DNA from: a virus
IMG/VR virus record: IMGVR_UViG_3300031772_000002
Span: 62,001 to 126,000 of that record
DNA length: 64,000 nt
Strand: one strand, 5' to 3'
Shown in pieces: positions 6,691-12,563 of the stretch. The position numbers and the translations under genes are program-made. A model generated the notes under the pieces. That model had not been told where the DNA came from, did no database searches, and saw only the letters and a list, made by a program, of their open reading frames with translations. Every line of letters begins with the position of its first letter. Positions within the stretch are counted from its first letter, which is position 1.

Positions 6691-6815
6691 TAGTGGAAGA
6701 GGTTTAATTTATCTGGCGGTCATTCACCCAGATATGCAATAGTTTAAATAATGACCACTATTGTTTTGCTATATACTTTCACTAACCATTGATGGATATT
6801 AAGTAAACTATCCAT
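6691..6815 (-). ncRNA. candidate structured leader RNA with kissing hairpins
   Basis: Hairpin A pairs ATCTGG (6711-6716) with CCAGAT (6728-6733). Hairpin C pairs CAATAGT (6737-6743) with ACTATTG (6757-6763). The loop of A contains GGTCATT (6718-6724), the exact complement of AATGACC (6750-6756) in the loop of C. Both are enclosed by TTAGTGGAAG (from 6691) pairing with CTTTCACTAA (ending near 6786) with one G-U. A further hairpin joins 6792-6798 and 6809-6815. The element lies in the transcribed leader of 6404-6661, but could also be a separate RNA on either strand. The layout, a closing helix with two hairpins whose loops kiss, recalls riboswitch folds; no known class was recognised. Confidence 0.45.
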
Positions 6816-6866
6816 AATTATTATTTCAGTTATTTATTAATAATAACAAATTAATTTAAAAAATCT

Positions 6867-6896
6867 TTATATAACCAAATAATAACTGTTAATAAC
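6867..6896 (-). promoter_or_regulatory. phage promoter, variant GTTATT-N13-TGGTTATATAA
   Basis: Minus strand GTTATT (6891-6896), 13 nt, then TGGTTATATAA starting at 6877. Spacing is identical to the other members, with a variant -10. It directly follows a terminator, as at 5024-5083, and drives the structured leader and 6404-6661. Confidence 0.6.
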
Positions 6897-6928
6897 TAAA
6901 AAAAAGCGTATTTGTTAATACGCTTTTA
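6897..6928 (-). terminator. Rho-independent terminator (copy 2 of duplicated cassette)
   Basis: AAGCGTATT (6904-6912), loop TGTT, AATACGCTT (6917-6925), with a long A-run on the plus strand (U-run in minus RNA). It is identical in stem and loop to 5053-5083 and ends transcription from 7434-6955. Confidence 0.85.
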
Positions 6929-6954
6929 AATTTATTATTAATAAATAAACAATT

Positions 6955-7434
6955 TTATTTTATTTTAAATGGCGGTAAAATAAAATCATTCTTATTAAAT
7001 AATATTTTATCTAGTCTACTTTTTAATAATATAGAAGAATGGTCCTTATCATATTTATCTACAATTTTTTTAATTTGATAATTAAATATTAATACTTCTG
7101 TATTAACAGAACATATATAAGTAACTGGTTTTTTAATTTTAGGATTCCAAAATGAACTATAATTATCATATATTCCACCACCATCTTGATAATGCTGATA
7201 ACTCATTTTATTTTTTATACAAAATAAGCATAAATTATCACACATTGCATAGTTACTAACTCCACACCAATTTATTGGTTTATTATTTTTAATTAAATCA
7301 TAAAGTTCTTTTGAATTAACAGGTCCTGATTCAATATTTATAATATCAGATTTTAATGTATTAAGAAAATCATTAACTTTTATAGCTGATAATATTCCAC
7401 CAATTTTAATCGATAAATTTAAATGTTCACTCAT
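6955..7434 (-). CDS. hypothetical Cys-containing protein
   Basis: The 159-residue protein starts at an ATG overlapping the TGA of the upstream gene (ATGA at 7431-7434). It has a central Cys group (NWCGVSNYAMCDNLCLFCIK) that could bind a metal, then YQHYQDGGGIYDNYSSFW and a C-terminal Lys/Ile-rich part. I do not recognise the family. It is coupled to 7431-7847 and followed directly by a terminator. Confidence 0.6.
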   Translation of the reverse strand: MSEHLNLSIKIGGILSAIKVNDFLNTLKSDIINIESGPVNSKELYDLIKNNKPINWCGVSNYAMCDNLCLFCIKNKMSYQHYQDGGGIYDNYSSFWNPKIKKPVTYICSVNTEVLIFNYQIKKIVDKYDKDHSSILLKSRLDKILFNKNDFILPPFKIK

Positions 7435-7847
7435 ATAACTATGCCATCATTTTGATTTTCTTCTTCGCATTCTTTTTTTTCTTCTATTTCTTTTGGTAAG
7501 CCCAATTTATCCCATACCTCATCTTCAACAAAAGCTGCTCTTTTATCTTTAATAGAATCACCAAATATTTTTTCTGCAGCATCGACCTTTATAACTACTA
7601 TTTTTCCTGTTCTATATGGATTTTCTTGATCTGTTTTATTTTCTACTGAAATAAGCATAACGCCCATATTCATATATTCTTTACATTTATCACATGGCTC
7701 TTTATTCCAAACAGCTTTACGTGGAGCTTCAATATCTCCTTTTAACATTCCAGGAATAATGATTTCATTTTTATCACCCCCACATAGGAAACACACTGAC
7801 ATTGAAGGATTCAATCCATATTTTTTACTTATTCTAATTTTTTTCAT
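7431..7847 (-). CDS. conserved zinc-binding hypothetical protein
   Basis: The 138-residue product begins MKKIRISKKYGLNPSMSVCF, then LCGGDKNEI and CDKCKEYMNMGVMLISVE. The order K-YGLNPS-x-x-x-CF-x-CG-x-x-KNE...EPCDxCK...G(I/V)xLI is a conserved protein of unknown function seen in bacteria, plasmids and phages. Two CxxC pairs probably form a zinc site. The C-terminal 20 residues are acidic (EEKKECEEENQNDG). The start is supported by a GGAGG-type site. Confidence 0.65.
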   Translation of the reverse strand: MKKIRISKKYGLNPSMSVCFLCGGDKNEIIIPGMLKGDIEAPRKAVWNKEPCDKCKEYMNMGVMLISVENKTDQENPYRTGKIVVIKVDAAEKIFGDSIKDKRAAFVEDEVWDKLGLPKEIEEKKECEEENQNDGIVI

Positions 7848-7883
7848 TAAACCTCCGTTTAAATTAAAAAAAACTAATGATTT

Positions 7884-8066
7884 TTATTTTTGATTTGAAA
7901 TTATTAAGTCTAACTTTTTGTTTATTACTTGTAATAATTCAAGATTTAGTTTTGAAATTTCAATAACAATTTCATTTTGTTTACCAATAAGTTTATTTTG
8001 TTTACTAAGCATTTCTATTATAAAATTTAAGTTTTTATTAATAAGATTTTCTATTTCTATCGACAT
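7884..8066 (-). CDS. small coiled-coil protein
   Basis: I place the start at the ATG at 8066 (MSIEIENLINKNLNF), with AAGGA upstream, rather than at the in-frame ATG at 8132, which would overlap the neighbouring gene. The 60 residues form heptad-like repeats of Ile, Leu and Asn with charged positions (KQNKLIGKQNEIVIEISKL), suggesting a short coiled coil. Function unknown. Confidence 0.5.
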   Translation of the reverse strand: MSIEIENLINKNLNFIIEMLSKQNKLIGKQNEIVIEISKLNLELLQVINKKLDLIISNQK

Positions 8067-8098
8067 AATTGTTTTATTATCCTTGGTTAAATTTTTAA

Positions 8099-8353
8099 TT
8101 AAATTCCTGTACCTTGGCATGAAGGACAGCATACATCCGCTCCTTGATTTGATAATATCCCAGATCCTTTACATCTAGGGCATACACTGTTAGGAAGTGG
8201 GCACTCTTTAGGTATTGATTTTGAAATTTTTAATTCTTTATTTTCTTTAAATAGTTTTCTCATTTTAACATGTCTACATAATTTTTGATCATTTGAAACA
8301 TGTCCACAATCAAAACAACTAGTAATTTTTTTTCCTTCATAAATTTTTACCAT
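8099..8353 (-). CDS. small multi-zinc-finger protein with DnaJ-like CxxCxGxG motifs
   Basis: Start placed at the ATG at 8353 (MVKIYEGKKITSCFDCGH). The 84-residue protein has an N-terminal CFDCG...C..H site and a C-terminal pair CPRCKGSG and CPSCQGTG, the two halves of a DnaJ-type (CxxCxGxG) zinc centre. Such isolated motifs occur in phage proteins of unknown function. It lies between other Cys-rich genes in the same direction. Confidence 0.6.
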   Translation of the reverse strand: MVKIYEGKKITSCFDCGHVSNDQKLCRHVKMRKLFKENKELKISKSIPKECPLPNSVCPRCKGSGILSNQGADVCCPSCQGTGI

Positions 8354-8385
8354 ATTATTAAAATCCTTTCTTAAAAAAAATAAAT

Positions 8386-8595
8386 TTAAATAGGAAGGCG
8401 CCATTTAATATCATGAAAAACTATTTTTAAATAATTTTTTTTAGATAAAAATGGAATTTTGTATATATAACCTATTTCAATATCCCACCAATAATGCCAA
8501 GCTAATAGTTCTCCGCAATCGGAGCATTTTAACCATTTGCGTTGATTAAATAACAATTTTTTTATTTTTTGTTTAAATTGTACATATTTTATCAT
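8386..8595 (-). CDS. small zinc-knuckle protein
   Basis: The start is set at the ATG at 8595 (MIKYVQFKQKIKKLLF), which has AAGG at good distance; it overlaps the 3' end of 8573-8752. The 69-residue product has CSDCGELLAWHYWW, a CxxCG knuckle followed by aromatic residues, and a basic N-terminus. Nothing else recognised. Overlap with the upstream gene suggests coupled translation. Confidence 0.5.
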   Translation of the reverse strand: MIKYVQFKQKIKKLLFNQRKWLKCSDCGELLAWHYWWDIEIGYIYKIPFLSKKNYLKIVFHDIKWRLPI

Positions 8596-8752
8596 TCTTG
8601 CTACACCTTCCATTTATCGTTTTTGATAAACAATCTTTTTGTTTATCACATGTAGGCATATTAATAGTTTCATTAATTAAAGAACAGTATTCGGCAGTGT
8701 CTTTATGGCGACATTTGTTGTATTGAATACATTTAACGTCAGTGCATTTCAT
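8573..8752 (-). CDS. small Cys-rich protein
   Basis: Start chosen at the ATG at 8752, seven bases after a GGAGG site; an earlier in-frame ATG (8767) has none. The 59-residue protein has eight Cys (MKCTDVKCIQYNKC, EYCSL, TCDKQKDC, RCSKNDKIC). The spacing could hold two zinc ions or a metal cluster. Family not recognised. Confidence 0.55.
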   Translation of the reverse strand: MKCTDVKCIQYNKCRHKDTAEYCSLINETINMPTCDKQKDCLSKTINGRCSKNDKICTI

Positions 8753-8776
8753 AAAAACCTCCAACATTAATTTTAT

Positions 8777-9112
8777 TTAAAAAGAATAATCATAATATTC
8801 ATTTCTATATCCTATTGAAAGATAGGAGCCACCTTTTGATTTCCAACCATTTTTAGTTAGTCTAAATATTTTTTTTTCATTATTTGTATTTACAAAATAT
8901 TTATATTCTTGAACTTCAGATATTCCGTTATTATCGGTACGAACAGAGTCATCGTATTGAAAAACAATTTTATTTTTTAAAACTTCAACTATAGTTCCGG
9001 CTCTTCTGTCCGTATAAAGACATTCGGTTGCCCCTGTATTGATTTCAATTTTTTTAGGAAATTTTTCAGTTAATATAACATTAACTAAAGATCCGGCATT
9101 TTTTAAATTCAT
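8777..9112 (-). CDS. conserved phage hypothetical protein
   Basis: The 111-residue product contains GATECLYTDRRAGTIVEV, VFQYDDSVRTDNNGISEVQ and YRNEYYDYSF at the C-terminus. The pattern GAT...TDR-x-AGT-x-V...D.-x-R.D-x-NG-x-SE-x-Q...(Y)YDYSF is a small beta-rich protein I associate with many tailed phages; its role is unknown. It has its own promoter at 9149-9176 and AGGAG before the start, and is the first gene of the leftward block. Confidence 0.65.
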   Translation of the reverse strand: MNLKNAGSLVNVILTEKFPKKIEINTGATECLYTDRRAGTIVEVLKNKIVFQYDDSVRTDNNGISEVQEYKYFVNTNNEKKIFRLTKNGWKSKGGSYLSIGYRNEYYDYSF

Positions 9113-9148
9113 TACATCTCCTTTAAAAAGTAAATAATGTATATATTA

Positions 9149-9176
9149 ATTATGTCATATTTTTTAAAAGAATAAC
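9149..9176 (-). promoter_or_regulatory. phage promoter, variant GTTATT-N13-TGACATAAT
   Basis: Minus strand GTTATT (9171-9176), 13 nt, then TGACATAAT (9149-9157), 37 bases before the ATG at 9112. Spacing is identical to the other four minus-strand sites of this type. A divergent plus-strand promoter for 9251 (TTGCAT, 17 nt, TATATT at about 9193-9221) is possible but weakly supported. Confidence 0.6.
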
Positions 9177-9250
9177 ATTATTATTAATATAATTGCATTT
9201 TTAATAGAAATCAATTATATTTCTATATAAAATCTATAAAAGGAGGAAGT

Positions 9251-10042
9251 GTGATTGAACAAAAACCAAAACCATCAGGTGTATTTTCAAAACCAAATAT
9301 TCAATTATCTAATTCTGAACAACCAAGTAATTTAAAATCAGAATCAGAAATAAAAAAAGTTGATTTTAAAGAACCGTCACTTAATAACGAAACAAGTAAA
9401 TCAATAATTAATAAAACCGATACGACATCTGAAGATAATAAAACTTATGACGATATCGAAAAAATAAATAAAAATTTCGATAAAGGTTTGGATGATTCGT
9501 TGTATGATGATATTGATGTTAATTCCGATGATCTTAAAATAGCGGAAAAAATTTTATTTGATGGATATGCCGAAACTGATGTTTCTATTGCTAATTTTCC
9601 TGATAATAAATTTACAATATGTTCTACAAGTGCAGAAGAGATAGATTTGATACAAGAAATAATATTTGATATTTGTAAAGAACATGAAACTAATGATGAT
9701 AGGATAGACATGCCTCAAACAAATATACGAGCTATGAATAATGCTTTATTTATAGCGATATCATATAGAGGAATGAATAAAAAAGAGTTATGTGAAAATC
9801 CTATAGAACATTTAAATACTATTAAAAAAGCTATTATTAAAGTTGATTCATTTATTAATGATGGCAATATAAAAGCTGCCAAAGAATTAAAAGATAGTTT
9901 AAAAAAATCATTACGAAATAGAGTTTCTAAAGTAAGAAGACTTTCTACCCCTGTCATTGATTTTATTTCTAATGAAAAAAATAAATTTGATAAAAAAATA
10001 TCTAAAATATTTTCAATGAAGAATATTATCCCAAAATCATAG
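9251..10042 (+). CDS. tail assembly chaperone, short form (zero-frame product)
   Basis: Starts with GTG after AGGAGG; no ATG alternative exists. The 263-residue protein has a polar, low-complexity N-terminus (about 1-85). A core follows with ILFDGYAETDVSI and FTICSTSAEEIDLIQEI, then helices ending RRLSTPVIDFISNEKNKFDK. The order (strand G-Y-x-x-x-V, F-T-I-x-T/S-x-S-A-E-E, then a long helical tail) and the place upstream of a tape-measure-like gene fit phage tail assembly chaperones. These bind the tape measure during tail building and are not in the virion. The stop TAG directly follows a perfect -1 slippery heptamer, which strongly favours this role. Sequence similarity alone would be weak evidence. 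Confidence 0.6.
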   Translation: MIEQKPKPSGVFSKPNIQLSNSEQPSNLKSESEIKKVDFKEPSLNNETSKSIINKTDTTSEDNKTYDDIEKINKNFDKGLDDSLYDDIDVNSDDLKIAEKILFDGYAETDVSIANFPDNKFTICSTSAEEIDLIQEIIFDICKEHETNDDRIDMPQTNIRAMNNALFIAISYRGMNKKELCENPIEHLNTIKKAIIKVDSFINDGNIKAAKELKDSLKKSLRNRVSKVRRLSTPVIDFISNEKNKFDKKISKIFSMKNIIPKS

Positions 10043-10332
10043 GGACCGGAACAGGCGCAGCTCGTGCATATTTTTTATTTAAAGGTTTAAAATTTGAATA
10101 TGATTCGATATTAGAAAGTATAGCTATATCAGTTTACTCAAGAGAAAAACAAATTCAATATATGGCTCCTTTATTTTCTATAGCCGGTCCAGATGATAAA
10201 ATGCGCCTAATGAATTCATATCATAGTTGTGTATTTCCTGAAGATAAATTTAACGATGAGTTGTATTTAAAGAAAGTCAAAAGCACAATGGAAAGATTGC
10301 GCAATATAGAATTTGTAGTTAAACCAATTTAA
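9251..10332 (+). CDS. tail assembly chaperone, long -1 frameshift product
   Basis: After codon 262 (AAA of CCCAAAA) a shift to -1 continues without stop for 98 codons, beginning IIGTGTGAARAYFLFKGL and ending RNIEFVVKPI at a TAA (10330-10332). The -1 frame has no ATG with a ribosome site, its codon use is normal, and no other gene occupies 10043-10332, so the extension is best explained as a frameshift product of about 360 residues. It would be the counterpart of lambda gpGT. The ratio of the two forms cannot be read from the sequence. Confidence 0.65.
10030..10036 (+). promoter_or_regulatory. programmed -1 ribosomal frameshift site CCCAAAA
   Basis: The heptamer is in the correct phase (C CCA AAA in the zero frame, codons 261-262), with the zero-frame stop TAG only one codon further (10040-10042). 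Downstream sequence from 10042 to 10070 is locally G+C-rich in an AT-rich region, consistent with a stimulatory structure, though I see only a short hairpin there. Confidence 0.75.
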
Positions 10333-10341
10333 AGGAGGCAT

Positions 10342-10971
10342 ATGAAAGAAAAAATAGCGGCTTTTATGCATTACTTATGGATTGCACGGATGGAATATTT
10401 ATTATCAATGATTGAAGAAATTGATAAAATTTCAATACTTGATGAAAATGAAACTTCTTATACAATTATTAAACAAAATATAATTAATAATTGGAAAAAA
10501 TTAATGGAGACCGATTATAACGACCTTGATGAAGAACAAAAAGAATATAATCGTAATCAAGCCGATACATTATTTAAATATATTATTGAAATAGAAAAAG
10601 ATAGAGAAAATTCTGATGATAATATTGAAAGTGAAAATGGTAATCAAGAAAAAAACCAACTTCTTGAAAAAATTACATTTGGAGAAAAAATTAAAAGTTT
10701 AAGAATTAAAAATAATATAGACCAATCATCACTTGCTGAAATTATTGGCGTTACTCAAAGCGCCATATCACAATTTGAAAATAATATAAGAATACCATCA
10801 GAAGAAAATATTATGAAGTTATCTGAAATATTTAATAATGAATTAGAACTTGATGATATTCCTGAATCAAATTTTATTAAATGTATGAGATTTTTTAAAA
10901 CATTAAATCAAAAACAAATTTCATTATTATATGATGTTGCATGTCAATTTAAAATTTCTAATGGAAATTAG
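10342..10971 (+). CDS. XRE-family helix-turn-helix protein with N-terminal helical domain
   Basis: The 209-residue protein begins at an ATG after AGGAGG, nine bases beyond the chaperone frameshift stop. Residues about 113-167 are a Cro/CI-type HTH: FGEKIKSLRIKNNIDQSS, LAEIIGVTQSAISQFEN and IPSEENIMKLSEIF. The first 100 residues are helical and acidic and not recognised. It could repress or time transcription of the tail module. Its place between the chaperone and tape-measure genes is unusual, since such regulators normally lie in early regions. No cognate operator could be identified. Confidence 0.8.
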   Translation: MKEKIAAFMHYLWIARMEYLLSMIEEIDKISILDENETSYTIIKQNIINNWKKLMETDYNDLDEEQKEYNRNQADTLFKYIIEIEKDRENSDDNIESENGNQEKNQLLEKITFGEKIKSLRIKNNIDQSSLAEIIGVTQSAISQFENNIRIPSEENIMKLSEIFNNELELDDIPESNFIKCMRFFKTLNQKQISLLYDVACQFKISNGN

Positions 10972-10974
10972 TTT

Positions 10975-11184
10975 ATGGATAAATGCGATAAGTGTGGAGT
11001 TATTCTTATAGATAAAAGAAAAAGAAAATTAAGAAGCTGCGCTCATTATCCTATAATTATTGAACAAGATAATAGAAAATGTATAATTTCATTTGGTTCA
11101 GATAAAAATAGGATAAATATTAAAACATCTAATAATTTTAATACATGTTTTAATAGTTTAATTTTAAATAAGGAGGAATTGTGA
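10975..11184 (+). CDS. small zinc-knuckle protein
   Basis: The 69-residue product begins MDKCDKCGVILIDKRKRKLR, with one CxxCG knuckle, a basic stretch and two further Cys (SCAH, KCII). It begins three bases after the preceding stop and overlaps the next gene by four bases (GTGA), so these genes are probably cotranslated. Not recognised. Confidence 0.5.
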   Translation: MDKCDKCGVILIDKRKRKLRSCAHYPIIIEQDNRKCIISFGSDKNRINIKTSNNFNTCFNSLILNKEEL

Positions 11185-11435
11185 TTGATATAATAATAAA
11201 TATTGATGAAACTAAAATTAAAAGATGGGGAGCTATTTATATTGATTCTTTTGTTGTAAATAAAGGAACGATGAATTTTGGAAATGTATTAACTCCTGGA
11301 TATGAATTTATAAATATTGAAAAATTTCCCGCTTTATCATTTAAAATTCAATCTAGTAACAAAAATAAGCAACCTAATCTTATTTTAAATTCAAATGCTA
11401 CTAAATTAAATAATAAAAAAAATAAAAAAAAATAA
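11181..11435 (+). CDS. hypothetical protein, 84 residues
   Basis: GTG start with AGGAGG four bases upstream, overlapping the stop of the previous gene. The product begins MIDIIINIDETKIKRWGAIY, is strand-rich for about 55 residues and ends in a Lys/Asn-rich low-complexity tail (NNKKNKKK). No family recognised. Tight coupling to 10975-11184 suggests a shared function. Confidence 0.5.
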   Translation: MIDIIINIDETKIKRWGAIYIDSFVVNKGTMNFGNVLTPGYEFINIEKFPALSFKIQSSNKNKQPNLILNSNATKLNNKKNKKK

Positions 11436-11484
11436 AAAGACAATAACTTAAATTGTTTATAATTAAATAATTTATATTTATACA

Positions 11485-11763
11485 ATGTATAACAATTCAT
11501 TTAATGAATATTCAAATTTAAAAATTGTTCCATTCCCTGTATTTCAAGCCCATTGCGGGGAAAGGAAATTTATTTATTCCGGTAAGCCTGGAAATTTTCA
11601 TGTAAATTGTAGTATTGATGGTAGTCCTAATAAATGCAATGGATTGGTATGTCCTGTATGGAATTCCAATCGTGTTAGAGATATTATTGAAAGTCAATCT
11701 TTACGTGATATTAATATTGCCCTTAAATTAAAAGGTGAAAATGGTAATGAACTAAAAATATAA
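11485..11763 (+). CDS. hypothetical Cys-containing protein
   Basis: The 92-residue product contains QAHCGERKFIYSGKPGNFHV, NCSIDGS, NKCNGLVCPVWN, with Cys and His placed as in a small metal-binding fold. No clear ribosome site precedes the ATG, so the exact start is uncertain. It is the last gene before a strong bidirectional terminator, closing the chaperone operon. Confidence 0.5.
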   Translation: MYNNSFNEYSNLKIVPFPVFQAHCGERKFIYSGKPGNFHVNCSIDGSPNKCNGLVCPVWNSNRVRDIIESQSLRDINIALKLKGENGNELKI

Positions 11764-11782
11764 TTAAAATATTTAATAGCTA

Positions 11783-11830
11783 AAAAAAATAATGCCATAT
11801 CAATAATATTAATTGAATATGGCATTTTTT
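11783..11830. terminator. bidirectional Rho-independent terminator
   Basis: AATGCCATAT (11791-11800) pairs with ATATGGCATT (about 11817-11826) with extra pairing inside. It is flanked by an A-run on the left and a T-run on the right, so it can end transcripts from both the plus-strand chaperone operon and the minus strand. Confidence 0.8.
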
Positions 11831-11968
11831 CTTGAGCCAAGCCCTGAGACTCAAGAATTAAAAAAAAGATATATATGAGAGTAGCCATAGGAGTATGGAT
11901 GGCTTACTCTCACAATATATCAATATTAGGTACTCCTCACAAGTACCTAAAATGAATTTTGCTATATA
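11829..11968. ncRNA. tandem hairpin array, candidate structured RNA
   Basis: Three hairpins follow the terminator. CTTGAG pairs with CTCAAG (within 11829-11859). A long hairpin at 11868-11921 has GATATAT/ATATATC and TGAGAGTA/TACTCTCA stems and an inner CCAT/ATGG helix closing loop AGGAGT. TTAGGTAC (11926-11933) pairs with GTACCTAA (11943-11950). The AGGAGT loop is complementary to ACTCCT spanning the loop edge of the third hairpin. Then comes TTTTGCTATATA (11957-11968), the same 12-mer that follows the kissing hairpins at 6764-6775. No reading frame occupies the region. It may be an RNA gene, a processed 3' region of the 12022 mRNA, or a set of terminators; the transcribed strand is not clear. 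Confidence 0.4.
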
Positions 11969-11971
11969 AAA

Positions 11972-12017
11972 TGTAGGATATAATTTTTGGACCATGCCAA
12001 TAAAATTATACCCTACA
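11972..12017 (-). terminator. hairpin terminator candidate behind 12022-12351
   Basis: TGTAGG plus ATAATTTT (from 11972) pairs with AAAATTAT plus CCTACA (to 12017), a long stem beginning five bases after the stop codon of the minus-strand gene. On the minus strand it is followed by TTTTAT, a weak U-run. Confidence 0.55.
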
Positions 12018-12021
12018 ACTG

Positions 12022-12351
12022 TTACGCAGCCTTTTCCTTCTTTTCCCTCAGCAAAGGAGCCACATGTTTCGCCAGTTCAGCGTACTGATCATTTAGCAGC
12101 TTATGCGAGTCGTCTACTGCTTTTTTTTCCAAATTTCTTTCTGCAATGTCCTCTTTTTCTACTGCGATTTTAAACTTCGCGATGGCTTTTGGGACATCGC
12201 TTCCTGCCTTATCAACAATATCTTTCAAGAATTTTTGTAAATTCTCTTCGTCAATAAGTGGTTTTGCAAAATTTTTACCAACTGCAACCCCTGCCATAAA
12301 TCCAACCGTTCCTGCTCCGACACCAACTGCAACATGCGTTAAGATACTCAT
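12022..12351 (-). CDS. membrane-anchored helical protein with glycine-rich N-terminus
   Basis: The 109-residue protein begins MSILTHVAVGVGAGTVGFMA, a Gly/Ala/Val-rich membrane helix of the glycine-zipper kind (about 7-27), then a charged helical domain rich in Lys, Glu and Ala. It is the only minus-strand gene inside the tail module. G+C and codon use are higher than in its neighbours and resemble 2805-4966, with which it shares an identical promoter core and the ribosome site AGGAGT. It may be a strongly expressed membrane protein acting on the host envelope; no family recognised. Confidence 0.65.
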   Translation of the reverse strand: MSILTHVAVGVGAGTVGFMAGVAVGKNFAKPLIDEENLQKFLKDIVDKAGSDVPKAIAKFKIAVEKEDIAERNLEKKAVDDSHKLLNDQYAELAKHVAPLLREKKEKAA

Positions 12352-12427
12352 AACTACTCCTTTTAAAAAAAATTAAATAACTATCCTCCATTTAGAGGTT
12401 GGTTAACATTTTAAACTGTACATTATA

Positions 12428-12455
12428 GTTATACCAGTTTTTTTTCAAAAATAAC
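12428..12455 (-). promoter_or_regulatory. phage promoter, GTTATT-N13-TGGTATAAC type (gene 12022-12351)
   Basis: Minus strand GTTATT (12450-12455), 13 nt, TGGTATAACTATAATG from 12436. The transcript leader contains a small CCTC/GAGG hairpin near 12375-12388. The -35 element lies two bases from the -35-like element of a divergent plus-strand promoter. Confidence 0.75.
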
Positions 12456-12457
12456 AT

Positions 12458-12489
12458 GTTTAATGATTGTTTCGACTGTATACTATAAT
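12458..12489 (+). promoter_or_regulatory. divergent promoter for the tape-measure/tail operon
   Basis: Plus strand GTTTAA (12458-12463), 13 nt, then TGTATACTATAAT (12477-12489), about 75 bases upstream of the ATG at 12564. It is the same layout as the minus-strand promoters with a less exact core, back to back with 12428-12455. A later TATTAT/TATAAT-rich stretch (12516-12535) is an alternative. Confidence 0.5.
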
Positions 12490-12563
12490 TGTTGAGGAAG
12501 ATGTGTTTTTGTTGTATATTATCTATATATAATCATTTTAATAATTTACCAAGGTGAACATAA

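Noticed and set aside
6711-6763. Hammerhead ribozyme or tRNA-like fold in the 6.7-kb leader
   Set aside because: No CUGAUGA/GAAA core and no anticodon or T-loop features were found.
7918-8178. Plus-strand frame opposite 7884-8066 and 8099-8353
   Set aside because: Complement of a coiled-coil gene; hydrophobic composition follows from the opposite strand and no start signal is present.
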